Source: an uncultured Alistipes sp.
Lineage (GTDB): Bacteria; Bacteroidota; Bacteroidia; Bacteroidales; Rikenellaceae
Reading direction: 5' to 3'
Assembly (NCBI GenBank): GCA_900546065.1
Contig: URBK01000006.1
Span: forward strand, 66,716 to 130,715
Length of the DNA stretch: 64,000 nt
Shown here: piece after piece, positions 52,171 through 60,691 of the stretch
Layout: every line of letters starts with the position of its first letter
How positions within the stretch are numbered: position 1 is the stretch's first letter
Position numbers and translations under genes: made by a program
The notes under the pieces: model-generated
What the model saw: only the letters and a program-made list of their open reading frames with translations
Database searches by the model: none
Told to the model about the DNA's origin: nothing

Positions 52171-52773
52171 CTATTTCTTACGTTTCGTGCTCTTCTTTCG
52201 TTTGCGCACCGACCATCCGAAGTGGCCGATCACATCTCCCAAACGGAAATACTCCCCGTGGCAGTATGCCATCAGCCCCGCGCGCTCCAGATCCAGACGG
52301 CCGCTCACACTGTCGACATAGCGCGCGTCGACCAGAACATTCACCACATCGGCCACGAACATGTCGTGCGAGCCGAGATGCATCACCTCGCGCACACGGC
52401 ACTCTATCGACACCGGAGCCTCGGCTATGGCCGGAGCCTGCACCACGCGTGCCGCCACGGGTGTAAGGCCCATCTCGGCAAACTTGTCATGGTCGCGTCC
52501 CGACCGCACGCCGCACCAGTCCGTAGCGCGCGCCAGCGACCTCGTCGTCAGGTTGATGACGAACTCGCCCGTGCGAGAGATGATTCCGTGCGACAGCCGC
52601 TCGGGCCGCAGCGAGATGTAACACATCGGCGGGTCGGTGCAGACGGTACCCGTCCACGCCACAGTCACAATGTTGTACTCCTCGGGCGAAGCGCCGCAAC
52701 TGACCATCACCGCCGGCAGCGGATATATCATCGTGCCGGGTTTCCAGCTCAATTTTTCGGGAACGCGATCCAT
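52171..52773 (-). CDS. Flavin reductase-like FMN-binding protein (200 aa)
   Basis: The chain is a split-barrel flavin reductase: MIYPLPAVMVSCGASPEEYNIVTVAWTGTVCTDPPMCYISLRPERLSHGII, with the FMN-binding region TGEFVINLTTRSLARATDWCGVRSGRD. It ends in a lysine-rich tail (VRKRKKSTKRKK). Such proteins reduce FMN with NAD(P)H or act as small flavoproteins. The -7 box lies nine bases before its ATG. It is divergent from GH16 and not part of the glycan operon. Confidence 0.88.
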   Translation of the reverse strand: MDRVPEKLSWKPGTMIYPLPAVMVSCGASPEEYNIVTVAWTGTVCTDPPMCYISLRPERLSHGIISRTGEFVINLTTRSLARATDWCGVRSGRDHDKFAEMGLTPVAARVVQAPAIAEAPVSIECRVREVMHLGSHDMFVADVVNVLVDARYVDSVSGRLDLERAGLMAYCHGEYFRLGDVIGHFGWSVRKRKKSTKRKK

Positions 52774-52781
52774 TTCGGCGG

Positions 52782-52789
52782 CAAATATA
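52782..52789 (-). promoter_or_regulatory. -7 box of the flavin reductase gene
   Basis: The minus strand reads TATATTTG, nine bases before the ATG at 52773. This gives a very short leader. Confidence 0.5.
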
Positions 52790-52809
52790 TGAATTTAATA
52801 TCTTTTATT

Positions 52810-52817
52810 TAAATTTG
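52810..52817 (+). promoter_or_regulatory. -7 box of the GH16 gene
   Basis: TAAATTTG lies 24 bases before the ATG at 52841. Confidence 0.55.
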
Positions 52818-52840
52818 CAACAACCGAAATCGCACAAAAT

Positions 52841-53725
52841 ATGAAATTTACACTATTCCCGCTTCTGCTGTTGCTGGCCGCAGCCGAAGTGCACGCGCAA
52901 ACCCCGCGACGCGATGCCAATGCCTATCGCCGTGAGGGCTACCGCCTTGTCTGGAGCGACGAGTTCACCACGGACGGACGTCCCGATCCCCGCCGCTGGG
53001 GATACGAGGAGGGCTTCGAGCGCAACCACGAGGCACAATACTACCAACGTGACAACGCCCTCTGCCGCGACGGCATCCTCACCATCGAGGCTCGCCGCGA
53101 GAGACGCCCCAGCGCCGAATACGACCCCGACGGCAGGAACTGGGACCAGAAGGCGCCATACGCCGAATATACCTCCTCGTCGATAAATACCCGCGGCCGC
53201 TTCGCCTTCCGCTACGGACGCCTCGAGGTGCGCGCGCGTATCCCCGTCGCCAAAGGTGCATGGCCTGCGATATGGCTTCTGGGAACGTCCCTTCCGTGGC
53301 CGCATAACGGCGAGATCGACGTCATGGAGTATTACCACACCGACGGCATACCATACATTCTGGCCAATGCGGCATGGGGCGGCGAAAAACGGCATCAGGC
53401 CGTATGGAATACGGGCAAGATACCCTATTCACACTTCCTTGAGGCCGATCCCGACTGGGCCGACAAGTTCCACACGTGGCGAATGGATTGGGACGAGACG
53501 GCCATAAGCATATATCTCGACGGCGAGCTTCTCAACCGTATCGACCTCTCCAAGACGGTCAACCGTGGCGGAGATGGTACCGGCATCAACCCCTTCCACC
53601 GCGAGCAGTTCATCCTTCTGAACCTCGCACTGGGCGGCGACAACGGCGGCCCGATAGACGACAGCGCCATGCCCATGCGATACGAGATAGACTACGTCAG
53701 AGTCTACCAGAAAGCGGACAAATAA
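52841..53725 (+). CDS. Secreted GH16 endo-beta-glucanase/galactanase-type enzyme (294 aa)
   Basis: A signal peptide (MKFTLFPLLLLLAAAEVHAQ) precedes one GH16 jelly roll: YRLVWSDEFTTDGRPDPRRWGYEEG, NTRGRFAFRYGRLEVRARIPVAKGAWPAIWLLG, the catalytic motif NGEIDVMEYY (ExDxxE, about residue 157) and NLALGGDNGGPIDDSAMPMRYEIDYVRVYQ. The motif fits laminarinase-type (beta-1,3-glucan) members best; agarase- or carrageenase-like members are less likely. No other polysaccharide utilization genes are adjacent. Confidence 0.92.
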   Translation: MKFTLFPLLLLLAAAEVHAQTPRRDANAYRREGYRLVWSDEFTTDGRPDPRRWGYEEGFERNHEAQYYQRDNALCRDGILTIEARRERRPSAEYDPDGRNWDQKAPYAEYTSSSINTRGRFAFRYGRLEVRARIPVAKGAWPAIWLLGTSLPWPHNGEIDVMEYYHTDGIPYILANAAWGGEKRHQAVWNTGKIPYSHFLEADPDWADKFHTWRMDWDETAISIYLDGELLNRIDLSKTVNRGGDGTGINPFHREQFILLNLALGGDNGGPIDDSAMPMRYEIDYVRVYQKADK

Positions 53726-53779
53726 ACCACAGGCGGCGGGCCATACAGCCCGCCGCCTGCATATATTGCGTCTTTGCCG

Positions 53780-54688
53780 TCACCCGCGCCACGACTCATC
53801 TGCCAGCCATGCGTCGCGATCCTCCAGAACAGGGAACTTGCGGCGGAATGCCGCAAGACGATCCATATCAATATCACCCGTAACAACCCGCTCTCCCTCG
53901 CCGCACGAGACCGCCACACGCCCGTAAGGGTCTATCAGCGCCGTACGGCCGCAATAGTCGCACCACGGATCCCGCCCCGCACGATTCACGCCAGCAACAT
54001 AACACTGGTTCTCGATGGCACGCGCCAGCAGAAGCGTATCCCATACAGCGATGCGCGGTGTTGGCCAGTTGGCCGCATAGACGATCATGTCGTAGTCGCC
54101 GCGGCTGCGCGCAAAGACCGGAAAGCGTAGATCGTAACACACCTGCAGCAGGATCCTCACGCCGCGCCACGCGACAACAACACGCCGACAGCCTGCAGTA
54201 TAGTGGTCGGCCTCGCCACCCATGGCAAACAGATGCCGCTTGTCATAATATTCCACTCAGCCGTCGGGCCGCACGAAATACATACGGTTAAAGTATCGTC
54301 CCGCGTCGGCTAACGCCACGCTTCCAGTAACGGCCGCATCATATCGTTCGGCCATGCGCCGCATCCACGCCACAGTCTCCGCTCCGTCATCAATCACACC
54401 CTCCGCATGCGACGGATCGACACAGAATCCCGTTGTGAACATCTCGGGCAGAACGATAAGATCGACACACCCCACATCACCCGAAACCACCTTAGACAGC
54501 GTTTGGAGCGACGACGTTTGAGGCGACGGTACATCTCCCGATATATCGTTCACACTACATTTTTCCTTATGATATGAGGCATTATCCTCGCCGCAACCCA
54601 AAGCCTCAGCCAAGGCCGTCTCCGCCCGACGCATATTCTCCCACGGCGAGCCCCATACGATATCCTGCTGAAAAAGCGCTACTTTCAT
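53780..54688 (-). pseudogene. Nitrilase-family amidohydrolase (Nit2/omega-amidase-like) with in-frame TGA and 44-aa insert
   Basis: From the ATG at 54688 (MKVALFQQDIVWGSPWENMR) the frame reads through to 53780 except for a TGA at 54257-54259, between YFVRPDG and VEYYDKRHLF. The catalytic residues are all encoded: Glu in LIVLPEMFTTGF, Lys in YYDKRHLF (just after the TGA) and Cys in LLQVCYDLRFPVF. A second anomaly is an insert of about 44 residues (54464-54595) before DLIVLPEM, Ser/Cys-rich and with lower GC. Without the insert the protein is about 257 residues, the usual length. The TGA truncates it before the lysine and cysteine, so the gene product should be inactive. Confidence 0.8.
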
Positions 54689-54907
54689 TGCAATACATCT
54701 TTTTGGCGGATACGGTCGGCAAATGAGTAAAGCTCCGCATCCGCACTGTAAAGATACTAAACAAATCGCGATTTCGAGCTCTACCGTCCGAGACGGTTCC
54801 CGCGTTATACGCATTACAAACAGTTACCGCACACTTGATTAACCCCGACAAGACAAATCGGCATTCATAAAATGCCCGACAGCGCGATACCGACACGATA
54901 TTTACGC

Positions 54908-54915
54908 TACATTTG
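54908..54915 (+). promoter_or_regulatory. -7 box of the GIN-domain gene
   Basis: TACATTTG lies 24 bases before the ATG at 54939. The bases upstream are AT-rich without a clear -33. Confidence 0.55.
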
Positions 54916-54938
54916 CCGACGGATTAAACACTTGTATC

Positions 54939-55649
54939 ATGAAACGAAGTCTAATTGCAATAGCTGTCAGCCTGCTGACGCTGACATCATGCGCCGACTA
55001 CCTGACACCCGACGGCGAGATCACGGAACGCGAGATCGAGCTTCCCGCTGCAGCCGAGGGCATAGAGATAACCAACGGCATGCGCCTCGTGCTGGATGAG
55101 TCTATTCCATCAGGCACTGCCATAATACGCACACACGAAAATATCCAGCCATATATCAAGGCCGAGACCAACCGCAACCGTACAATCTTCACGGTCGACG
55201 CCCGCCGCTTCAAGAACCTTGAGGTCACCATAACGACATCTCCCGCATCATACCGTACGTTTATCGCCTCGGGCGGCAGCGAGATATACTCACCCGAGAG
55301 ACAGGACCTTGCCAAGGCCTCATTCATAATATCCGGAGGTTCTCATGCCAAGATATCGGCAACATGCGACACGGCATCCATAGAGTGCTCAGGCGGCTCG
55401 GAAATAGACCTCACGGGCGCAAGCGCCAATGCCAATATCATCTGCTCTGGCGGCTCGCGCTGCTACGCCTATGATTTTGCTGCACAGACGGCGACGGTAG
55501 ACATCTCTGGCGGCAGCCACCTCGAGATCACCGTAACGGAGTCGCTCACTGGCGACAACTCGGGCGGCTCACACATCCGCTACAAGGGCACCCCCTCGTA
55601 CCTCAACATCAACAACACCGGCGGCTCAACAACTTCGGCCGCGGAGTAA
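54939..55649 (+). CDS. GIN-domain (DUF2807) lipoprotein (236 aa)
   Basis: A lipoprotein signal (MKRSLIAIAVSLLTLTSCAD, lipobox LTSC) is followed by a right-handed beta-helix-like domain. After ITNGMRLVLDESIPSGTAII come repeated Ser-Gly-Gly-Ser turns: FIASGGSEIYSPE, FIISGGSHAKISA, IECSGGSEIDLTG, IICSGGSRCYAYD, VDISGGSHLEITV, GDNSGGSHIRYKG. This is the putative auto-transporter adhesin head GIN family of Bacteroidota. Function is unknown to me; surface or periplasmic binding is plausible. It is the last clearly GC-rich gene before the AT-rich block. Confidence 0.87.
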   Translation: MKRSLIAIAVSLLTLTSCADYLTPDGEITEREIELPAAAEGIEITNGMRLVLDESIPSGTAIIRTHENIQPYIKAETNRNRTIFTVDARRFKNLEVTITTSPASYRTFIASGGSEIYSPERQDLAKASFIISGGSHAKISATCDTASIECSGGSEIDLTGASANANIICSGGSRCYAYDFAAQTATVDISGGSHLEITVTESLTGDNSGGSHIRYKGTPSYLNINNTGGSTTSAAE

Positions 55650-55783
55650 CGCAGAAAAAACCTGCAGGTGTATCCAATTACAAGACGCGCATTATTTTGT
55701 TTCCACTTTTAGCATCATTACCATATTTTTGTATTGCTTATATAAATTGCTTGAGTAGACAACAACAAAATTATACGAAACAA

Positions 55784-55828
55784 TAAACATACACGCCTGT
55801 AAGGAATCCTTACAGGCGTGTATGTTTA
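55784..55828. terminator. 45-base perfect palindrome between convergent genes
   Basis: Arms of 22 bases (outer parts TAAACATACACGCC and GGCGTGTATGTTTA, inner parts TGTAAGGA and TCCTTACA) flank one central base. It lies between stops at 55649 and 55910 and may terminate both transcripts, though T-runs are poor. The rest of 55650-55909 is AT-rich with no supported gene. Confidence 0.6.
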
Positions 55829-55909
55829 CTTATCCAACTATCCTACAAGAAAAAAAGATAGTATAACTCTTAATCTTTTGTATATCGGCATCTGAGCAAA
55901 ATACAAAAA

Positions 55910-57037
55910 CTATAATTTCAACGACTTTGGTTTCATCAGATGACTTCGTAACTGTACAAAGAACGTCGACACCAAACCTTCGCGGTAAACAATGCGATGC
56001 TTCCAACGATTCGCCCACCACCGGCGGAATTTATAACTCAAAGATCGCAATATACCGGCATTTTGAGGCTTCGCCTCAGAAAACTCTGGCTCAAAAATCT
56101 CCGCAAGAACGCGCTTCTCTAAATTTACATCTCGCTCGAATGAAGGCAAAAGGCCATCAGACATACCAAGATAATCAATGCATATACCGTTTAAGCAATG
56201 CAGAAACTTATGCATATTCAACTCTTTCGCAAACGTCTCCAAAGACACCCAATCTACACTCGCCGAATTTCGCTCGACAAAATACTTCCAATCCAACAAA
56301 TGCCTGAGTCCTATGTTCTCTGCCGCAAAATGCGCAGCAGCATGCCGCAACAGGAAAAGAGCATTGAAATCAGCTGACGGCAGATATACAGTCTCGCCAT
56401 CGACCGTAACGCTCTCCATTTCCTCTCTTACTAGAGACTGTAAGCGCTTCTCAATAACACGATTTGAAGCGTGCGCATGAATGTTCAGAAAATCGTAATG
56501 GTTCTCAACCATAACACCATCAAAATAAAATACCGTATGATGGTGTTCATCCTCATCTATTTTAATCTTTAACTCATTACGCAGGAGATCATCGGCCTTT
56601 GTTTGGACATTGACAATATGCGACTTGCCGGCGGGATCGGTTTCGACACCAAAAAGCCAAATATCAATATCACCACATGGCCGATGTTCAGGAATCGGAT
56701 AATTAAGACTTAATCCGTATCCCTTCAATATCATCATGCGAATACCATGACTCGCAAAAAAATGAGCCATGGCAACTATGGCCGCCTTCTGCTTGGCATA
56801 TTTCTGCTCTATATGCTCGACATTTATTGCCCATCGAATCTTCAAAGACCGATCAGACAAAAACACTGATCTTACTTTATCAGACTCATAATGCGAAATA
56901 GAATCCCATACAACCGCAAGGACGCCCTGCTCTGATGCACAAAAATATAACCCATCTAACGAAGCAATATGCAAATCCACTAATGGGAATTTATCATTGG
57001 ATAATAACGATAATATGCATATTGGGTAATTATTCAT
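55910..57037 (-). CDS. Nucleotidyltransferase-like protein (NTP_transf_5 type, 375 aa)
   Basis: The central motif MMILKGYGLSLNYPIPEHRPCGDIDIWL, with Gly-Asp-x-Asp in a beta-strand context, is the signature of an uncharacterised nucleotidyltransferase family often found in surface-polysaccharide loci. The second half holds VENHYDFLNIHAHASN and LLRHAAAHFAAENIGLRHLLDW, also typical. The natural reaction is not known to me. The gene closes the visible glycan cluster: its ATG overlaps the stop of the upstream glycosyltransferase by four bases, so the two are coupled. Confidence 0.8.
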   Translation of the reverse strand: MNNYPICILSLLSNDKFPLVDLHIASLDGLYFCASEQGVLAVVWDSISHYESDKVRSVFLSDRSLKIRWAINVEHIEQKYAKQKAAIVAMAHFFASHGIRMMILKGYGLSLNYPIPEHRPCGDIDIWLFGVETDPAGKSHIVNVQTKADDLLRNELKIKIDEDEHHHTVFYFDGVMVENHYDFLNIHAHASNRVIEKRLQSLVREEMESVTVDGETVYLPSADFNALFLLRHAAAHFAAENIGLRHLLDWKYFVERNSASVDWVSLETFAKELNMHKFLHCLNGICIDYLGMSDGLLPSFERDVNLEKRVLAEIFEPEFSEAKPQNAGILRSLSYKFRRWWANRWKHRIVYREGLVSTFFVQLRSHLMKPKSLKL

Positions 57038-58248
57038 AACAGATGATGCAACTTATGAACCAAATTATCGATGCAATTATCAAAGTCATAATATTTCTGA
57101 CTATAAAGTTTACCATTAAGTCCCATTTGCTGTAATACAGACTTATCTTCTTCACTCAGACGAATCAACAAATCAGCCAAAGACTTATAATCGCCAGCAC
57201 GGACACTATAGCCACATTTAGAATCAGATACAACTCTTTCCCCCTCTCCATTTATCATCGCAACTATAGGTTTGCCTGCATACATATAAGCCTGCAGTCT
57301 TGAAGGAACTGTCAAACTAAAAATCTCACTATCTTTCAATGATAGCAACAATACATCTGCTTTATCAAATAAATTAGGCATAACAGATAAAGGGAACCTC
57401 CCTAAGCAATGGACGGTCTTCCCCAATTCGTGCTCCTGAACGTAAGATTCTACCCAAGATTTTTTCCTACCTTCACCTACAAAAACAAAATGAATATTCG
57501 CATGATCCTTAATTCTATAAGCTGCCTGCAAAACATTTGGTAAGTCCTGTGCATCGCCCATATTTCCAGCCATCATCACAATAAACCCAGTTGGGAAACT
57601 AGGTATCTCAAAATTTTCCTTCGGCCTATTACATAACACAGCATCAATCCAATTCGGGAAATAATCTATCTTAGGAGCGAAGTTACCTTTATTGCATATT
57701 GATTGCTTAAAACCCTTAGAACTGATTAAAATCCTATCCGAATTTTTGTATATCCATGTGGTTAGCGTCTCAAATATAGATAATATACGTTTATTCCTTA
57801 TACCTCCTGCCGCAGAAAGGCTCTCGGGCCAAAGATCTTGTACCCAGAACAACAATGGAATATGCTGCATTTTTTTCACAATCACAGCTGGTATACCGAC
57901 CATAATAGGAGAAGTCTCATATACAAATATAGCACCATATTTTCTTGTAAGTCCTATCCATAGAGACAATAACGAGGAAAATATAGTATAACTTATATAG
58001 TTCAAAGACAGTCGTATTGCTCCACCTTTTCCTCTGGGAATAATAAAGGACCTATATATTTTGACCCCTTCCACTATTTCCCTGCGACGTCTAAAAATGC
58101 CGTATCCTTTAAAATAATGACCTATAGGATAATCAGGGATCGCAGTCATGACCTCAACCTCAAATCCTCGATGCAATAATTCAAATGCCATATCATTACA
58201 TTTGAAGCTCTCCGGATAGAAATGAGGTGTTACAATCAAGATTCGCAT
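57034..58248 (-). CDS. GT4 glycosyltransferase, WbuB-like (404 aa)
   Basis: The N-terminus ILIVTPHFYPESFKCNDMAFELLHRGFEVEVMTAIPDYPIG and IPLLFWVQDLWPESLSAAGG match the WbuB group of GT-B glycosyltransferases, and LLLSLKDSEIFSLTVPSRLQAYMYAGKPIVAMINGEGERVV is the sugar-nucleotide site. WbuB-type enzymes are found with the fnlABC genes and are thought to transfer N-acetyl-L-fucosamine. Here fnlC-like, reductase, cupin and fnlA-like genes are directly upstream, which supports that assignment. Codon use is AT-rich. Confidence 0.82.
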   Translation of the reverse strand: MRILIVTPHFYPESFKCNDMAFELLHRGFEVEVMTAIPDYPIGHYFKGYGIFRRRREIVEGVKIYRSFIIPRGKGGAIRLSLNYISYTIFSSLLSLWIGLTRKYGAIFVYETSPIMVGIPAVIVKKMQHIPLLFWVQDLWPESLSAAGGIRNKRILSIFETLTTWIYKNSDRILISSKGFKQSICNKGNFAPKIDYFPNWIDAVLCNRPKENFEIPSFPTGFIVMMAGNMGDAQDLPNVLQAAYRIKDHANIHFVFVGEGRKKSWVESYVQEHELGKTVHCLGRFPLSVMPNLFDKADVLLLSLKDSEIFSLTVPSRLQAYMYAGKPIVAMINGEGERVVSDSKCGYSVRAGDYKSLADLLIRLSEEDKSVLQQMGLNGKLYSQKYYDFDNCIDNLVHKLHHLL

Positions 58249-58252
58249 AATA

Positions 58253-59380
58253 TTATTTTCTCCACACCATAGTGTTTATAATAGGCGTATAAGATTGAAT
58301 TATTTTAACTACAGTATCAGAAACGTTTTTATCAGAATATGCCGGGACATTAAACCTGCATGGCTTAATCCTAACTGCCATATCTACAGCCTGTATAACA
58401 TGTTCGGCGGCAATAGAACCTATGATAAACACACCTTTATCCATAGCCTCAGGACGTTCTGTAGATGTCCGAACCGATACTGCAGGGAAACCAAGACATG
58501 CGCTTTCTTCAGGCAATGTACCACTATCTGATACTACACAGAATGCATTAAGTTGTAACTTGTTGTAATCGAAAAAACCTAACGGCTTATGCTGAATAAC
58601 TCTATGGTCAAACTTAAAATCTCGAGCTTTTATATACTTCTCCGATCTAGGATGGCATGAATACAATATAGGCATGTCATATTTCTCCGCCAAAGCATTA
58701 ACCGCAGACATCAATGAGAAGAAATTCTTTTCTATGTCGATGTTTTCTTCTCTGTGCGCTGACAACAATATATATTTTCCGGGCTCAAGTCCTAGTTGCT
58801 CCAAAACATCACTTTTTTCTATATCGTCGATATTACTTGACAACACTTCAGCCATGGGAGATCCAACCACATACGTATACTCTGGTCTTACGCCTGAGGC
58901 TAAGATATAACGTCTCGCATGCTCCGAGTAACACAAATTAACGTCACTCGTAACGTCTACAATTCGCCTTATTACCTCCTCGGGCAGATTCTCGTCTTTA
59001 CACCTGTTTCCTGCCTCCATATGAAATATGGGTATTTTCAATCTTTTAGCAGATATTACCGACAAACAGGAATTCGTATCACCAAGCACAATAACTGCGT
59101 CTGGTTTTACCGTAGCCATTAGCTCATACGACTTTGCTATGACATTACCCATTGTTTGACCTATATTGTCACCTACTACACCCAAGTAATGATCCGGAGC
59201 TCTTAATCCGAGTTCCTTAAAAAAAATCTCGTTTAACTGATAATCATAATTCTGTCCAGTATGAACAAGTATGTGATCAAAAAATAAATCACACTTCTGT
59301 ATTATAGCAGACATTTTTATTATTTCAGGACGTGTCCCGACTATTGTCATCAATCTCAATCTATTCATATGACTTTCCAT
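58253..59380 (-). CDS. fnlC: UDP-N-acetylglucosamine 2-epimerase family, FnlC/CapG-like (375 aa)
   Basis: The protein is a WecB-family non-hydrolysing epimerase: MTIVGTRPEIIKMSAIIQK, HILVHTGQNYDYQLNEIFFKELGL, VIVLGDTNSCLSVISAKRLKIPIFHMEAGNRCKDENLPEEVIRRIVD and FCVVSDSGTLPEESACLGFPAVSVRTSTERPEA. The YDYQLNEIFF and EAGNRCKDENLPEE forms are those of FnlC/WbjD/CapG rather than WecB proper. It would perform the last step to UDP-L-FucNAc. Start 59380 or 59368. It abuts the reductase gene with no gap. Confidence 0.82.
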   Translation of the reverse strand: MESHMNRLRLMTIVGTRPEIIKMSAIIQKCDLFFDHILVHTGQNYDYQLNEIFFKELGLRAPDHYLGVVGDNIGQTMGNVIAKSYELMATVKPDAVIVLGDTNSCLSVISAKRLKIPIFHMEAGNRCKDENLPEEVIRRIVDVTSDVNLCYSEHARRYILASGVRPEYTYVVGSPMAEVLSSNIDDIEKSDVLEQLGLEPGKYILLSAHREENIDIEKNFFSLMSAVNALAEKYDMPILYSCHPRSEKYIKARDFKFDHRVIQHKPLGFFDYNKLQLNAFCVVSDSGTLPEESACLGFPAVSVRTSTERPEAMDKGVFIIGSIAAEHVIQAVDMAVRIKPCRFNVPAYSDKNVSDTVVKIIQSYTPIINTMVWRK

Positions 59381-60235
59381 TTACAAATGATAATGAGGAT
59401 ATAAATCTTTATGATCAAATATCCATTTTGCGAGCTCCGATACCATTATCTCATAGTCCGGAATAATATAATCGAAATCAAATCTGGTTCTCTTAAGAGA
59501 TTTATCTGCCTTTATACCATCAACCGGGTGTATTATTACCTTGTTATTTCTCATATACTTATTAAATAAGCACAATAAATCATATTTGGATATTGATGTA
59601 GCCGGAACAGTATTATATAAACCACATGCATGTACCTTGATAGCAGCCTCCATTGTTTTAGCTAATTGCAATGTGGTTTGACCTGTCCACATAGACATCG
59701 TGTAACCATTAACATCCCCATTCTGTTGCATAAACCAATTTAAAAGGCCTATTCCTTTAGGATTGATATCAGGACCAACAATAGAGTTCCTAAGTGTGAT
59801 ATTCTTATTATCGATAATCTCTCCCAGAGCTTTCGATCTATCATAAAAAGTCTCTCCATCAGGAAAATCGTCCTCCTTATACTGTCCTTTCTTCCCCGAG
59901 AAAACACAATCTGTACTCATATGTACAATCTGTGTACTTGTACCAGAAGTTACATCAGCCAAGAAATGCGGGAAATACGAATTTAAGAATGTTGCAAGAG
60001 CTTTATTCTGCTCCGCAAACTGGTTAAGGATTCCTATACAATTAATAACAGCATCAAAATGTCCATTCGCAATAATATCTCGTATTTCATCTATATTCCT
60101 CGCATCTCCTGCAATACTATTAAAAAACTTCGATTGAGTTCTGTCAAAGCCTAAAATAGTATGTCCCTGCTTCAGCATATACAATGAAATAGTATGTCCA
60201 GCCATTCCATTGCATCCCAATATAAAAAGATTCAT
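59381..60235 (-). CDS. RmlD-like SDR reductase, probable FnlB (284 aa)
   Basis: The N-terminal NAD(P) motif is NLFILGCNGMAGHTISLYML; INCIGILNQFAEQNKAL, IVHMSTDCVFSGKKGQYKED and FYDRSKALGE (Tyr-x3-Lys) complete an RmlD-type reductase. In UDP-L-FucNAc synthesis this step reduces the C4 ketone. It sits between the cupin gene (16 bases upstream) and the FnlC-like gene, so its role follows from context. It matches the N-terminal half of CapF; the C-terminal cupin half is encoded by the neighbouring gene. Confidence 0.78.
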   Translation of the reverse strand: MNLFILGCNGMAGHTISLYMLKQGHTILGFDRTQSKFFNSIAGDARNIDEIRDIIANGHFDAVINCIGILNQFAEQNKALATFLNSYFPHFLADVTSGTSTQIVHMSTDCVFSGKKGQYKEDDFPDGETFYDRSKALGEIIDNKNITLRNSIVGPDINPKGIGLLNWFMQQNGDVNGYTMSMWTGQTTLQLAKTMEAAIKVHACGLYNTVPATSISKYDLLCLFNKYMRNNKVIIHPVDGIKADKSLKRTRFDFDYIIPDYEIMVSELAKWIFDHKDLYPHYHL

Positions 60236-60251
60236 TTGTAATATTTAATTA

Positions 60252-60686
60252 TTAATATTTACTCCAATCCACCCACATATCCTTATCATATCGCCAACTA
60301 TCAGATAGTGCTTCAGATAAGATCTTATCAGAAAAAACGACCATCACAGAATCTACCACATTGGCTTTTAGACAATTTGCATATCCTGATGGCACAGCAA
60401 CAATACAACTATGAGACTCATCAAGATGGAATATTTCAGGCTTTAAATCAGGACTCGGATGATCCCAATCATCTACCTTTACAAGGGCCAACGTAAAACC
60501 TCCTTTTACACAATAAAACCACTTTCGTTCATACTGATGAGCATGCCATCCTCGAACGATCGAAACATCCGAATGATGTAATACATAACACCTGCGAACT
60601 CCATCGAAATGAAATGAATTCAACGAACCAATCCAACCTCGATAGTCCTTAAAAACTTCGCCGTCAATAACCTTAATCTGTGACAT
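60252..60686 (-). CDS. Single-domain cupin, sugar 3-epimerase/ketoisomerase-like (144 aa)
   Basis: This is a small RmlC-like cupin: VFKDYRGWIGSLNSFHFDGVRRCYVLHHSDVSIVRGWHAHQYERKWFYCVKGGFTLALVKVDDW. The histidines of RGWHAHQYERKW fit a metal or catalytic site, and FHLDESHSCIVAVPSGYANCLKA is the second cupin motif. It lies 5 bases after the fnlA-like gene. CapF carries a cupin at its C-terminus that acts at C3 of the keto sugar; here the cupin is a free protein beside the reductase. A WxcM/QdtA ketoisomerase role is the alternative. Confidence 0.75.
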   Translation of the reverse strand: MSQIKVIDGEVFKDYRGWIGSLNSFHFDGVRRCYVLHHSDVSIVRGWHAHQYERKWFYCVKGGFTLALVKVDDWDHPSPDLKPEIFHLDESHSCIVAVPSGYANCLKANVVDSVMVVFSDKILSEALSDSWRYDKDMWVDWSKY

Positions 60687-60691
60687 AAATA

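Noticed and set aside
54257..54259. TGA in the nitrilase-like gene as selenocysteine codon
   Set aside because: The position is a loop before the catalytic lysine, not a catalytic cysteine, and no SECIS-like hairpin is evident right after it. A nonsense change is simpler.
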